Source: Pseudoponticoccus marisrubri (GTDB lineage Bacteria > Pseudomonadota > Alphaproteobacteria > Rhodobacterales > Rhodobacteraceae). From it: DNA of 64,000 nucleotides. Made by a program: the position numbers and the translations under genes. The stretch spans positions 248,001-312,000 of the forward strand of contig NZ_LPXO01000002.1 of the NCBI RefSeq assembly GCF_001482405.1, given 5' to 3'. The notes under the pieces are model-generated. The model was given only the letters and a program-made list of their open reading frames with translations, searched no databases and had not been told where the DNA came from. Shown here piece by piece: positions 25,237 to 34,487 of the stretch. Position 1 is the stretch's first letter, and every line of letters starts with the position of its first letter.

Positions 25237-26041
25237 CACCGCGACCCGCTTCCGCGACCTGCACCGCCCCGGCGACCCGTTCATCCTCGCCAATGCCTGG
25301 GACGCGGGCAGCGCGCGGATGCTGCAGGCGCTCGGCGCGCCCGCGATCGGCACGTCTTCGGCGGCGCATGCCTTCACGCTGGGCCGGCCCGACATGGGCC
25401 GGGTCACCCGGGACGAGGCGCTGGCCCATGCGCAGGATCTGGTCGCCGCCGTCACCGTTCCCGTGTCGGGCGATTTCGAGAACGGCTTCGGCGCCGCCCC
25501 CGAGACCTGCGCCGAGACCGTGCGGCTGGCCGCCGAGATCGGGCTGGCCGGCATCTCGATCGAGGACACCGCCTTGCCCGATGCCACACCCTATGACGCC
25601 GCGCTCGCAGCCGAGCGCATCCGCGACGCCGCCGCGGCCGCCCGCGCCCTGAAGCGGGACTTCGTGCTGGTGGCGCGCGCCGACGGGGTGATGAACGGGC
25701 AATACGACCTCGACGAGGGGCTGGCCCGCATCGCCAGTTTCGAGGACGCCGGCGCCGATTGCCTCTACATCCCGATGCCGCCCGCCTTCGCGGATCTCGC
25801 CCGGATCTGCGCCGCCACGACGCTGCCGGTCAACGCGCTGGTGGCCGGCCCCTATACCGCCCATGACCGCACCGCCTTCGCCCGGGTCGGGGTGGCGCGG
25901 CTCTCGCTGGGCTCGTCGCTGGCACGCGCCACGCATCGCGTGATCCATGATGCCGGGAAACAGATGTTCGGCGAGGGGCGCTTCGACCTGCTCTCGCATT
26001 CGATCGGCGGCGACAGGATCGACGCGCTTCTGGGGTCATGA
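25229..26041 (+). CDS. Isocitrate lyase/PEP mutase superfamily protein
   Basis: A 270-residue TIM-barrel enzyme that makes or breaks C-C or P-C bonds in 2-oxo acids. Family signs are FILANAWDAGSARMLQALG, SGDFENGFG (metal-binding region), GISIEDTALPD and FVLVARADGVM. The KKCGH motif of true isocitrate lyases is absent. Most such proteins are oxaloacetate- or methylisocitrate-type lyases of unknown substrate. Coupled to the aminotransferase upstream and TfoX-C gene downstream by overlaps. Confidence 0.88.
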   Translation: MNDTATRFRDLHRPGDPFILANAWDAGSARMLQALGAPAIGTSSAAHAFTLGRPDMGRVTRDEALAHAQDLVAAVTVPVSGDFENGFGAAPETCAETVRLAAEIGLAGISIEDTALPDATPYDAALAAERIRDAAAAARALKRDFVLVARADGVMNGQYDLDEGLARIASFEDAGADCLYIPMPPAFADLARICAATTLPVNALVAGPYTAHDRTAFARVGVARLSLGSSLARATHRVIHDAGKQMFGEGRFDLLSHSIGGDRIDALLGS

Positions 26042-26388
26042 GCGGCACGCCCGTCTCCACCATCCGCAATCTCGGCCCCGCCTTCCAGGCCGAGTGCACC
26101 CGCGCGGGCATCCCCGATGCCGAGACGCTGCGCAGCCTCGGCGCGCACGAGGCCTATCGTCGCCTGCTGGCGGCCGGCACGCGGCCGCATTTCATCGGCT
26201 ATTTCGTGCTGCACATGGCGCTGCAGGGCCGGCCGTGGAACGACTGCCGCGGCGCCGAGAAGACCGCCCTGCGCGCGCAGTTCGACGCGCTGCGCGCCGA
26301 GGCCCGTCCGGCACCCGAGGATGCGTTTCTCGCCCGTCTCGACGAGATCGGCGTGATCGCCCCGCGCCGCCCCGAAACCGACGGCTGA
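26038..26388 (+). CDS. Stand-alone TfoX C-terminal domain protein
   Basis: 116 residues resembling the C-terminal domain of TfoX/Sxy: ISTIRNLGPAFQAECTRAG-like start (here VSTIRNLGPAFQ), then IPDAETLRSLGAHEAYRRLL, which matches the family's helix-hairpin-like pattern. The N-terminal TfoX domain is missing, as in many alphaproteobacterial homologues. Full-length TfoX promotes competence; the role of the isolated domain is unknown. Starts in the stop codon of the previous gene. Confidence 0.85.
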   Translation: MSGTPVSTIRNLGPAFQAECTRAGIPDAETLRSLGAHEAYRRLLAAGTRPHFIGYFVLHMALQGRPWNDCRGAEKTALRAQFDALRAEARPAPEDAFLARLDEIGVIAPRRPETDG

Positions 26389-26469
26389 GCCACTCTCCCG
26401 GGACGGCAAGGGAACGATCCGGGCCCGCGCCTCGTTTCCCCGCCGAAGACTTCGACACGGAGAGACATC

Positions 26470-26649
26470 ATGGACATCCTGCGCATCATCCTCGCCATCC
26501 TGCTGCCGCCCCTGGGCGTGTTCCTGCAGGTCGGCATCGGCAAGCATTTCTGGATCAACATCCTGCTGACCATCCTCGGCTACATCCCCGGCATCGTGCA
26601 CGCGGTCTGGGTCATTGCCCGCACCGGCCCCGACATCCAGCGGGTGTAA
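26470..26649 (+). CDS. PMP3/YqaE-family small membrane protein
   Basis: 59 residues with two transmembrane segments (about 4-24 and 29-50) and the family motif LAILLPPLGVFLQVGIGKHFWINILLTILGYIPG, seen here across residues 8-41. GGAG lies 9 bases before the ATG. PMP3 proteins are proteolipids linked to membrane potential and salt stress. It is too short for many gene finders. Five bases separate it from the next gene. Confidence 0.9.
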   Translation: MDILRIILAILLPPLGVFLQVGIGKHFWINILLTILGYIPGIVHAVWVIARTGPDIQRV

Positions 26650-26654
26650 GCGCC

Positions 26655-27074
26655 ATGGCCGCCGCGACGCAGACCCGCCCCGCGCAGGCCGATTTCGACC
26701 GCGTCGAGACGGCCGAGCGCGTGGCGCGCCGCATGGACAGCGCCTTCCGCCTGCCGCTGACCCGGATCACCATCGGTTGGGATTCGATCATCGGCCTCGT
26801 CCCGGGCGTGGGCGATGCGCTGGCACTGGCGCCCGCCGCCTACATCCTCAAGCTGGCCCATGACAGCGGCGCATCGCGCCCGCTTCTGGCCCGGATGGCC
26901 GGCAATGTCGGGCTCGACTGGCTGATCGGCCTCGTGCCGCTGCTGGGCGACGTGCTCGACGTGGGCTTCAAGGCCAATCTGCGAAACGCCGCGCTGCTGC
27001 GCGCCCATGTGGAGGCCCGCCACGCCACCGTGGCCCGCCCGCCGGTCGCCCCGGTCGAGGCGGCCCCGGCCTGA
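26655..27074 (+). CDS. DUF4112 membrane protein
   Basis: 139 residues. The DUF4112 pattern is clear: RRMDSAFRLPLTRITIGWDSIIGLVPGVGD, in parts, then LLARMAGNVGLDWLIGLVPLLGDVLDVGFKANLRN. The two GLVP-G-GD repeats mark re-entrant or membrane-associated hairpins. Function unknown. It begins 5 bases after the PMP3 gene and is followed by a bidirectional terminator. Confidence 0.9.
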   Translation: MAAATQTRPAQADFDRVETAERVARRMDSAFRLPLTRITIGWDSIIGLVPGVGDALALAPAAYILKLAHDSGASRPLLARMAGNVGLDWLIGLVPLLGDVLDVGFKANLRNAALLRAHVEARHATVARPPVAPVEAAPA

Positions 27075-27091
27075 CCCAGAATATAGACACA

Positions 27092-27117
27092 AAAAAGCGC
27101 CCCGCGGGGCGCTTTTT
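27092..27117. terminator. Bidirectional rho-independent terminator
   Basis: A near-perfect inverted repeat: AAAAAGCGCCCCG on the left and CGGGGCGCTTTTT on the right, giving a strong GC stem with an A-run on one side and a T-run on the other. It serves the DUF4112 gene (+) and ndk (-). Confidence 0.92.
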
Positions 27118-27140
27118 CACGTCTTGCGAACCGTACCGGT

Positions 27141-27563
27141 TCAGCCGACCAGTTCGAGGCCCGAGAAGAAGAACGAGATCTCTTCCTTGGCTGTGTCCGG
27201 CGCGTCCGAGCCGTGGACCGAGTTCTCGCCGACCGATTCCGCGAACTCGGCGCGGATCGTGCCCGGCGCCGCGTCGGCGGGGTTGGTCGCGCCCATCACT
27301 TCGCGGTTCTTGGCAATGGCGCCCTCGCCTTCCAGCACCTGCACGACGACCGGCTCGGAGGCCATGAACTCGCACAGCTCGTCGTAGAAGGGACGCTCCT
27401 TGTGCACGGCGTAGAACTGGCCGGCCTGCGCCTTGGTCAGCTGGATGCGCTTCTGCGCGACGATGCGCAGGCCCGCCTCCTCGAACTTGGCATTGATCTT
27501 GCCGGTCAGGTTGCGGCGGGTGGCGTCGGGCTTGATGATCGACAGGGTGCGTTCGGTGGCCAT
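27141..27563 (-). CDS. ndk: Nucleoside diphosphate kinase
   Basis: Equalises nucleoside triphosphate pools by moving the gamma-phosphate through a phosphohistidine. 140 residues, the normal size, from the ATG at 27563 (GGAG 7 bases ahead; an ATG 12 bases upstream is less well placed). Active-site His in [12 protein letters not shown] (about 114-125), and the [14 protein letters not shown] start is typical. Confidence 0.98.
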   Translation of the reverse strand: MATERTLSIIKPDATRRNLTGKINAKFEEAGLRIVAQKRIQLTKAQAGQFYAVHKERPFYDELCEFMASEPVVVQVLEGEGAIAKNREVMGATNPADAAPGTIRAEFAESVGENSVHGSDAPDTAKEEISFFFSGLELVG

Positions 27564-27761
27564 GCTGTGCTCCATAGAATGACAGGCCGGACCCCGTGCC
27601 CGGCCGAAATACCGCGCGAGCGCCTAGCACGCCCCCCGCCCCTTGAAAAGACCCGGAGCGCGCGGCCCGCGGGTCGGCGGGCGGGCGCCTTTGCGCAGCA
27701 AACAGAGCCGCCCGTCGACAGCCACTGGCCCCGCCGCACAGGCTCTGCTACAGCCCGCCCC

Positions 27762-29612
27762 ATGCTGCGCATCGAGAACATCGCCTATTCCGTCGAAGGC
27801 CGCCCGCTCTTCGAGACCGCCTCCGCCACCATCCCCGAGGGGCACAAGGTCGGGCTGGTCGGGCCGAACGGCACCGGCAAGACCACGCTGTTCCGCCTCA
27901 TCCGGGGCGAGCTCACGCTGGATTCGGGCGAGATCTCGCTGCCCAGCCGCGCCCGCATCGGCGGTGTCGCGCAGGAGGAGCCCGCCACCGAGGACAGCCT
28001 GATCGAGACGGTGCTCGCCGCCGATACCGAGCGCGCCCGCCTGATGGAGGCCGCCGAGACCGCCACCGGCACCCACATGGCCGAGGTGCAGACAAGGCTG
28101 GCCGATATCGACGCCTGGTCGGCCGAGGCCCGCGCCGCGACCATCCTCAAGGGGCTGGGCTTCGACGACACCCAGCAGCGCCGCCCCTGCTCGGCCTTCT
28201 CGGGCGGCTGGCGCATGCGCGTGGCGCTGGCCGGCGTGCTCTTCGCCCAGCCCGACCTTTTGCTGCTCGACGAGCCGACCAACTATCTCGATCTCGAGGG
28301 CGCGCTCTGGCTGGAAAGCTACCTCGCGAAATATCCCCACACGGTGATCGTGATCAGCCATGATCGCGGGCTGCTCAACCGCGCGGTGGGGTCGATCCTG
28401 CATGTCGAGGACCGCAAGCTCACCTTCTACCAGGGCCCCTACGACCAGTTCGCCCGCCAGCGGGCCGAACGCCGCGCCCAGGCCGCCGCCATGGCCAAGA
28501 AGCAGGAGGCGCGCCGCGCTCATCTGCAATCCTATGTCGACCGCTTCCGCTACAAGGCCGACAAGGCCAAGCAGGCGCAATCCCGGCTCAAGATGATCGA
28601 GCGGATGGAGATGGTCTCGGCCCCCGAGGATGCGGCGAAACGCGTCTTCACCTTCCCCCAGCCCGACCAGCTCTCGCCGCCGATCATCCACATGGAGGGC
28701 GGTGTCACCGGCTATGGCGACACCACCGTGCTGCGCCGGCTCGACCTGCGCATCGACCAGGACGACCGCATCGCGCTGCTGGGCCGCAACGGCCAGGGCA
28801 AATCCACCCTGTCCAAGCTGCTGGCCGACCGGCTGCCGCTGATGATGGGCAAGGTGACGCGCTCCTCCAAGCTGCGCATCGGCTATTTCGCCCAGCACCA
28901 GGTCGACGAGCTGCATCTCGACGAGACGCCCCTGCAGCACCTGCAGCGCGAACGCCCCGACACGGCCCCCGCGAAACTGCGCCCGCTGCTGGCCGGGTTC
29001 GGCCTGATGGCCGCGCAGGCCGAGACCGAGGTGGGCCGGCTCTCGGGCGGGCAGAAGGCGCGGCTGTCGCTGCTGCTGGCCACGCTGGACGCGCCGCACC
29101 TGCTGATCCTCGACGAGCCCACCAACCATCTCGACATCGAGAGCCGCGAGGCGCTGGTCGAGGCGCTGAACGCCTATTCCGGTGCGGTGATCCTCGTCAG
29201 CCACGACATGCATCTTCTGTCGATGGTGGCCGACCGGCTCTGGCTGGTCTCCGACGGCACGGTCAAGCCCTATGAGGACGATCTCGACGCCTACCGCGCG
29301 ATGCTCTTGTCGCGCGACACGCCCGCCAAGGCCGAGAAGCCCAAGGAGGCCAAGCCCAAGCGCCCCTCGCGCGACCAGATCCTCGACCTGCGCGCCGAGC
29401 TGCGCAAATGCGAGGCCCGCGTCGCAAAGCTCGAGGAGATGCGCGAGAAGCTGGCCGCCAAGCTCGCCGATCCCGCCCTCTACGAGGATGGCCGCGTGAA
29501 CGAGCTCGAGACCTGGAACAGGAAATATGCCGAGGTCATGGAAGGGCTCACCCGCGCCGAGGCGCTCTGGGAAACCGCCGTCGAACGCCTCGACGCGGCC
29601 GAGAACGCCTGA
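27762..29612 (+). CDS. ABC-F family ATPase
   Basis: A soluble tandem ATPase without membrane domains; ABC-F proteins act on the ribosome in translation or antibiotic protection. 616 residues. NBD1 has Walker A GPNGTGKT (34-41), signature FSGGWRMR and Walker B LLLLDEPTNYLD. A charged linker follows (about 230-300, rich in Arg/Ala/Lys). NBD2 has GRNGQGKS, LSGGQKARL and LLILDEPTNHLD. The C-terminal coiled coil (about 535-616) resembles Uup-type members. A longer open frame upstream overlaps ndk on the other strand and is not used. Confidence 0.93.
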   Translation: MLRIENIAYSVEGRPLFETASATIPEGHKVGLVGPNGTGKTTLFRLIRGELTLDSGEISLPSRARIGGVAQEEPATEDSLIETVLAADTERARLMEAAETATGTHMAEVQTRLADIDAWSAEARAATILKGLGFDDTQQRRPCSAFSGGWRMRVALAGVLFAQPDLLLLDEPTNYLDLEGALWLESYLAKYPHTVIVISHDRGLLNRAVGSILHVEDRKLTFYQGPYDQFARQRAERRAQAAAMAKKQEARRAHLQSYVDRFRYKADKAKQAQSRLKMIERMEMVSAPEDAAKRVFTFPQPDQLSPPIIHMEGGVTGYGDTTVLRRLDLRIDQDDRIALLGRNGQGKSTLSKLLADRLPLMMGKVTRSSKLRIGYFAQHQVDELHLDETPLQHLQRERPDTAPAKLRPLLAGFGLMAAQAETEVGRLSGGQKARLSLLLATLDAPHLLILDEPTNHLDIESREALVEALNAYSGAVILVSHDMHLLSMVADRLWLVSDGTVKPYEDDLDAYRAMLLSRDTPAKAEKPKEAKPKRPSRDQILDLRAELRKCEARVAKLEEMREKLAAKLADPALYEDGRVNELETWNRKYAEVMEGLTRAEALWETAVERLDAAENA

Positions 29613-29716
29613 CAACCGCGCCTTCCACCGGGCCCCTGTCATCCGCCCCCCATATCCACGCGCCTCGTCCCTTGCGGGCCTTGCCCCGCGGGGCCAAACA
29701 TGCTTGAGCGCATGAC

Positions 29717-30343
29717 ATGGACCCGGCCTTTCTCATCACCGCCTTTGCCACGCTCTTCGTGATCATCGATCCGATCGGGCTGACGCCGATCTACATCGCG
29801 CTCACTCAGGGCATGGAGACCGCGGCTCGGCGGGCCATCGCGCTGAGGGCCTGTGTCATCTCCTTCGTCCTGCTGACGCTCTTTGCCTTCTTCGGCGAGG
29901 CGGTGCTAGGCTTCATCGGGATCACCATGCCGGCCTTCCGCATCGCCGGCGGCGCGCTGCTTTTCCTGACCGCGCTGGACATGCTGTTCGAACGGCGCAC
30001 CAAGCGGCGCGAGGACCAGGCCGAGGATATCGAGGATCCCGACCCGTCGGTCTTTCCCATCGCCATCCCGCTGATCGCCGGGCCGGGCGCCATCGCCACG
30101 ATGATCCTGCTGGCCGGACAGGCCGAGGGCGCGGCCGGCATGGCGGCGGTGCTGGGCGTCATGGGCGCGGTGCTCGTGCTGGTGATGGGGCTCTTCCTGC
30201 TCGCCGCCCCGATCGAGCGCGCGCTGGGGCGGATCGGCATCAACGTGGTCACGCGCCTGCTGGGCATGCTGCTGGCCGCGCTGTCGGTGCAGTTCATCCT
30301 CGACGGGCTGCGCGCCTTCGGGATCGGCGGCTCGGCCCCCTGA
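29717..30343 (+). CDS. MarC-family integral membrane protein
   Basis: 208 residues with six hydrophobic segments and the MarC motifs FVIIDPIGLTPIYIALT (about 15-31) and IPLIAGPGAIATMILLAG (about 116-133). MarC proteins were once thought to be drug efflux pumps; that has not held up, and their function is unknown. The gene is monocistronic or loosely linked to the ABC-F gene. Confidence 0.93.
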   Translation: MDPAFLITAFATLFVIIDPIGLTPIYIALTQGMETAARRAIALRACVISFVLLTLFAFFGEAVLGFIGITMPAFRIAGGALLFLTALDMLFERRTKRREDQAEDIEDPDPSVFPIAIPLIAGPGAIATMILLAGQAEGAAGMAAVLGVMGAVLVLVMGLFLLAAPIERALGRIGINVVTRLLGMLLAALSVQFILDGLRAFGIGGSAP

Positions 30344-30408
30344 GCCGCCCGGCCCCCTGACATTCCGCGCCCGGGCCCCTACATTGCCCATAGCGAAGAG
30401 GGCAATCC

Positions 30409-30990
30409 ATGACCGGCGATCAAACCGCATCCCTGATCTATCTCGTGCTGCTGGGCGGCGTGATCCTGACCTGGTACGTCGTGGCGAACCGCGGCGGGCT
30501 GGGCAAGATGGCGCAGCACCTGGCCGCCTGGGGGCTGATCTTCCTGGGCGTGATCGCGGCCTACGGGCTCTGGGCCGATATCCGGCAGACCGTGATGCCG
30601 CAGCAATCGGTCTTTGCCGAGGAAGGCCGGATCGAGCTGCCGCGCGCCCCCGACGGGCATTACTACGTCACGCTGGACGTGAACGGCCAGCCGCTGCGCT
30701 TCGTGGTGGATACCGGCGCCTCGGCCATGGTACTGACACAAGAGGATGCCGCGCGCGCGGGGCTGCAGCAGGACGAACTCTTCTTCTTCTCCGAGGCGAT
30801 GACCGCCAATGGCGCGGTGCAGACCGCCCCCGTCACGCTGGACCGCGTCGCGCTGGGGCCGGTCACCGACCGCAACGTGCGCGCCTATGTCAACAGCGGC
30901 GAGATGAGCCAGTCGCTTCTGGGCATGTCCTATCTCGACCGTTTCGCGCGGATCGAGATCTCTGGCGGCAAACTCGTGCTGGAACGCTGA
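30409..30990 (+). CDS. Retropepsin-like aspartic protease, TIGR02281 family
   Basis: 193 residues: two N-terminal hydrophobic helices (about 8-26 and 36-55) anchor the protein, then a single-lobe aspartic protease domain with the catalytic motif FVVDTGASAMVL (about 103-114). The second-lobe signature LLGMSYLDRF (about 171-180) is present. Such clan AA proteases must dimerise. Substrate unknown. Confidence 0.92.
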   Translation: MTGDQTASLIYLVLLGGVILTWYVVANRGGLGKMAQHLAAWGLIFLGVIAAYGLWADIRQTVMPQQSVFAEEGRIELPRAPDGHYYVTLDVNGQPLRFVVDTGASAMVLTQEDAARAGLQQDELFFFSEAMTANGAVQTAPVTLDRVALGPVTDRNVRAYVNSGEMSQSLLGMSYLDRFARIEISGGKLVLER

Positions 30991-31132
30991 TCCCCGACCC
31001 TCGCGCCCGGATCCCGCCCGGCACCGTCAAAGAACCTCAACACGCCCCCCGCCAAACAGGCCCCCGCCCCCGACGATCCGACGCGCCCATGCAGCGCCAA
31101 ACCCGAGCCACAGCCCCGCGCCGAAACACCGC

Positions 31133-31190
31133 TCATCTTTGGTCCCCAAATATCCCGGGGAGCGCGAGGGGCTGGCCCCTCGCTCCCGCC
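31133..31190 (+). repeat. Intergenic scaffold repeat, copy 2
   Basis: TCATCTTT, then CCCCAAATATCCCGGGG, then an inverted repeat with arms built from GGGAGCG-CGAGGGGC and GCCCCTCG-CTCCC. It follows the same order as the copy at 22077. It lies in the 246-base gap between the convergent protease gene and holC; the rest of that gap shows nothing recognisable. Confidence 0.6.
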
Positions 31191-31236
31191 CTCTCAGCCA
31201 ACACTGCGCGTCACCAACACACCAAACCGAAGCCCC

Positions 31237-31695
31237 TCAGGCCTCGGCCTTCTTCTCCCAGCGCCCCGATTCCTCGGACCAGTACTGCGCCGCGCAGCCT
31301 GCCCCGGTCAGCGTCTTCCATTGTACCCGGGCGGCCTGCATCGCGTCGGGGTCGTGCCCGTCGAAGAGGATGCAGACCCGTTCCAGCGCCTGCACCTCCT
31401 CCGCCGCCACCTCGGCGCCGTCGATGCTCATCAGGCAGGCGGGGCGGTTGGGCGCGGTACGGTCCAGCGTCAGCAGGACCGGCTGGTCGGCATCATGCGG
31501 CCCGCCCGCGACGCCGTGCGGCAGGAAGCCGTCCTCGGGGCCCAGCCACAGTTTCTGATCCAGCCAGTCCAGCCGCTCGGCGGCGCGGGCGCGCACCGCC
31601 ACGCGCCAGCCCGCCTGAAGCGACTTGCCCAGCAGCGTGGCCAGCGTGTCCTCGACCGGGCGGCGGGTCAGGTGGTAGAAATAGGCTGCGCCCAT
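31237..31695 (-). CDS. holC: DNA polymerase III subunit chi
   Basis: 152 residues with the family start MGAAYFYHLTRRPVEDTLATLL, read in parts, and the LDWLDQKLWLGPEDGFLPHG region (about 43-62). Chi links the clamp loader to SSB. Downstream of pepA at 54 bases on the same strand, a very common pairing. Confidence 0.93.
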   Translation of the reverse strand: MGAAYFYHLTRRPVEDTLATLLGKSLQAGWRVAVRARAAERLDWLDQKLWLGPEDGFLPHGVAGGPHDADQPVLLTLDRTAPNRPACLMSIDGAEVAAEEVQALERVCILFDGHDPDAMQAARVQWKTLTGAGCAAQYWSEESGRWEKKAEA

Positions 31696-31749
31696 GGGGT
31701 CAGCCCCGGACGGGCGCCCGCCCGTCGCGGGCGCGGGATCCAGCGGCGA

Positions 31750-33219
31750 TCATTCCTTGCTCTCGAACCGGTCGCGCACCAGCCGGTCCAGCGCCATCAC
31801 GCCCCAGCCCGTCGCGCCCTTGGGCGACAGTTCGGTGTCCTTGGAGACCTGCGCCACCCCGGCGATGTCGAGATGGATCCATGGCATGCCGTCCTTGACG
31901 AAACGCTGCAGGAACTGTGCCGCGGTGATCGAGCCCGCGGGCCGCCCGCCCACGTTCTTCATGTCGGCCTTCTGGCTTTTCAGCTGGTCGTCATAGGCCT
32001 GGCCCAGCGGCAGGCGCCACGCGCCCTCGCCCTCGCTCGCGGCGGATTTCAGGAAATCGCCGGCAAAGCCGTCATCATTCGAGAAGACAGCCGCGTTCTC
32101 GTGGCCAAGCGCGATGATGCAGGCCCCGGTCAGCGTGGCGAGGTCGACCATCGCGGCCGGCCCCTCGGCCGCCTGCGCGTGCCACATCACGTCGGCCAGC
32201 ACCAGCCGGCCCTCGGCATCGGTGTTGATGACTTCGATCGTGTCGCCCTTCATCGAGGTGACGATGTCGCCGGGGCGCTGCGCGCGGTCCGAGGGCATGT
32301 TCTCGACCAGCCCGACAAGGCCCACCACGTTGGCCTTGGCCTGCCGCAGCGCCAGCGTCTTCATCACGCCCGAGACGACGCCTGCGCCGCCCATGTCCAT
32401 GGTCATGTCCTCCATGCCCTGCGCGGGCTTGAGGCTGATGCCGCCGGTGTCGAAGACGACGCCCTTGCCGATCAGCGCCAGCGGCGCGCCTTCGCCGCCC
32501 TTCCAGCGCATGATCACCAGCTTGGAGGGCATGGCCGATCCCATGCCCACGCCCAGAAGCGCGCCCATGCCCAGCTCGGCCATGCGGTCCTCGTCCAGCA
32601 CTTCGACCTCGACGCCCAGCTCGCGCAGCGCCTCCAGCCGGTTGGCGAACTCGACGGTGCCCAGCACGTTGGTGGGCTCCGAGACGAGGTCGCGGGTGAA
32701 GAACACGCCCTCTGCCACGGCGCGGCGGTCGGCATAGGCCTCGGCGGCCTCCTCGGGGGTCTTGCACTGCACCGTCGCGCCCGCGGGCGTCTCGGCAGGC
32801 GCGGATTTGCGCGCGGTGAAGGCATAGCCGCGCAGCACGAGGCCCAGCGCCAGCTCTTCGGGGAAGCGGGTGTTCTCGGCCAGCACGCACAGGGCCGACT
32901 TGCCCGCCGCGACGGCCAGCGCGGCGCCGGCCTTGCGCGCCTCGGCGCGGGTCGGGCGGCGTTCGAGCTTTACAAGGTCGACCGCCTCTGCCGCCATGCC
33001 AGCCGGCCAGGCCAGCGTCAGCACCTCGCCGGGCTTCAGCCCCGACCAGCCTTCGCTCTCGACGGCGCGGGCCACGGCGCCCTTGGTCAGCCGGTTCAGC
33101 CGGCGCGCGCCCGGGCTCAGCGTGCCCTCGGCCGGGATCAGCACCGCGACCCGGCCCTCGGCCCCGGCCAGGGCCTCCAGATCCACCCCGGCGAATTCCA
33201 CGCTGCGCAGCTCGGTCAT
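31750..33219 (-). CDS. pepA: Leucyl aminopeptidase (M17)
   Basis: Cytosolic two-metal aminopeptidase that removes N-terminal residues. 490 residues from the ATG at 33219 (GGGAG ahead); the upstream open stretch is the divergent promoter. Metal and active-site motifs are intact: GKGVVFDTGGISLKPA (about 252-267) and the hallmark NTDAEGRLVLAD (about 333-344). Some PepA proteins also bind DNA, which cannot be judged here. Divergent from lptF. Confidence 0.96.
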   Translation of the reverse strand: MTELRSVEFAGVDLEALAGAEGRVAVLIPAEGTLSPGARRLNRLTKGAVARAVESEGWSGLKPGEVLTLAWPAGMAAEAVDLVKLERRPTRAEARKAGAALAVAAGKSALCVLAENTRFPEELALGLVLRGYAFTARKSAPAETPAGATVQCKTPEEAAEAYADRRAVAEGVFFTRDLVSEPTNVLGTVEFANRLEALRELGVEVEVLDEDRMAELGMGALLGVGMGSAMPSKLVIMRWKGGEGAPLALIGKGVVFDTGGISLKPAQGMEDMTMDMGGAGVVSGVMKTLALRQAKANVVGLVGLVENMPSDRAQRPGDIVTSMKGDTIEVINTDAEGRLVLADVMWHAQAAEGPAAMVDLATLTGACIIALGHENAAVFSNDDGFAGDFLKSAASEGEGAWRLPLGQAYDDQLKSQKADMKNVGGRPAGSITAAQFLQRFVKDGMPWIHLDIAGVAQVSKDTELSPKGATGWGVMALDRLVRDRFESKE

Positions 33220-33350
33220 GTCCCACTCCCTTTCAGCCAAACCTTGCCCAGACCTAGCCCCCTGCCGTCCGGATGACCAGAGCACCTTTCCCCCCGCGAT
33301 GCGATCCATTAGGCTCCGGCCCAAGATTTGTTCCGGGGGGGGACGCAGGC

Positions 33351-34487
33351 TTGCAAAGATTCGACAGATACGTGCTGTCGCAACTCATGGTGCTGTTCGG
33401 CTTTTTCGCCCTCGTCCTCGTGGCCATCTACTGGGTGAACCGGGCCGTGATCCTGTTCGACCGGTTGATCGCGGACGGCCATTCCGCCGGCGTTTTCCTC
33501 GAATTCACGGCGCTCTGGCTGCCCTCGGTGATCGCGCAGGTGCTGCCCATGGCGTCCTTTGCCGCGGCGGTCTACGTGACCAACCGGATGATGGGCGACA
33601 GCGAGATGACCGTGGTGCAGTCGACGGGCTATTCGCCCTGGCGGCTGGCCCGGCCGGTGCTCGCCTTCGGGCTGATGATCACCGTGATGATGTCGATCCT
33701 TACCCATGTGCTGATGCCCGCCTCGCTCGAGCAGCTGCGCCTGCGCGAACAGGAGGCCTCGGGCTCGGTCACGGCGCGGCTGCTGCGCGAAGGCGCCTTC
33801 CAGCACCCCGCCGAGGGCGTCACCTTCTACACCCGCGGCATCAGCGCCGAGGGCGAGCTGCGCGACGTGCTGCTGTCGGACCGGCGCGTCGAGGGCCGCA
33901 ATGTCATCTTTACTGCGGAGCGCGCTTATCTCGTCAGCGACGACGAGGGCTCCAAGCTGGTGATGCTGGCGGGCATGGCGCAGACGTTGGACGTGGCCGA
34001 GCAGCGCCTGTCCACGACGAATTTCACCAACCTGACCTATGACATCTCGACCCTGCTGATCCCGCCGGCGAAGAAGCGTCGCAAAATCGAGTACATATCC
34101 ACGCTGGAGCTGCTGACCCGGACCGCTGCAGTGGCCGAGGAGGTCAATGATCGCCCCGGCGAGGTGCTGGAAGAGGCGCATATGCGCTTCGAGGGGCCGC
34201 TCCTTTGTCTTGTCGCGGCGCTGATCGGCTTCTCGGCGCTGATGGTAGGCGGCTACTCGCGCTTCGGCGTGACCAAGCAGATCGTCTTCGCGATCTTCCT
34301 GATGATGAGCGTCAAGGTCGTCGAAGGCGCGGTGACCGATCCGGTGCGCGGCAACCCGGCGCTCTGGCCGCTGACCTACCTGCCCAGCGTGCTGGGCGGA
34401 CTGGTCGCGACCACGCTGCTGTGGCGCGCCGCCCGGCCCTTCCGGCCGCGGCGCGCCGCCCTGCCGGAGGCGGAGGCGCCGGCATGA
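33351..34487 (+). CDS. lptF: LPS export ABC permease LptF
   Basis: Inner-membrane half of the LptBFG complex that extracts lipopolysaccharide. 378 residues if started at the TTG at 33351, which gives the usual LQRFDRYVLSQLMVLFGFF beginning; an ATG at 33273 would add 26 residues lacking family character. Three hydrophobic segments come early (about 8-115), a periplasmic beta-jellyroll in the middle (about 120-260), and three more at the end. The stop overlaps lptG (ATGA). Confidence 0.93.
   Translation: MQRFDRYVLSQLMVLFGFFALVLVAIYWVNRAVILFDRLIADGHSAGVFLEFTALWLPSVIAQVLPMASFAAAVYVTNRMMGDSEMTVVQSTGYSPWRLARPVLAFGLMITVMMSILTHVLMPASLEQLRLREQEASGSVTARLLREGAFQHPAEGVTFYTRGISAEGELRDVLLSDRRVEGRNVIFTAERAYLVSDDEGSKLVMLAGMAQTLDVAEQRLSTTNFTNLTYDISTLLIPPAKKRRKIEYISTLELLTRTAAVAEEVNDRPGEVLEEAHMRFEGPLLCLVAALIGFSALMVGGYSRFGVTKQIVFAIFLMMSVKVVEGAVTDPVRGNPALWPLTYLPSVLGGLVATTLLWRAARPFRPRRAALPEAEAPA

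Noticed and set aside
23440-25587. A 715-codon minus-strand frame running from GTA g1 through the aminotransferase gene
   Set aside because: Only the last 121 codons (start at 23805) look like a protein of the family. The upstream part is antisense to the aminotransferase and lyase genes, which carry clear motifs.
33273-33350. ATG at 33273 as the lptF start
   Set aside because: It adds 26 residues without hydrophobic or family character; the TTG at 33351 gives the normal LptF N-terminus.
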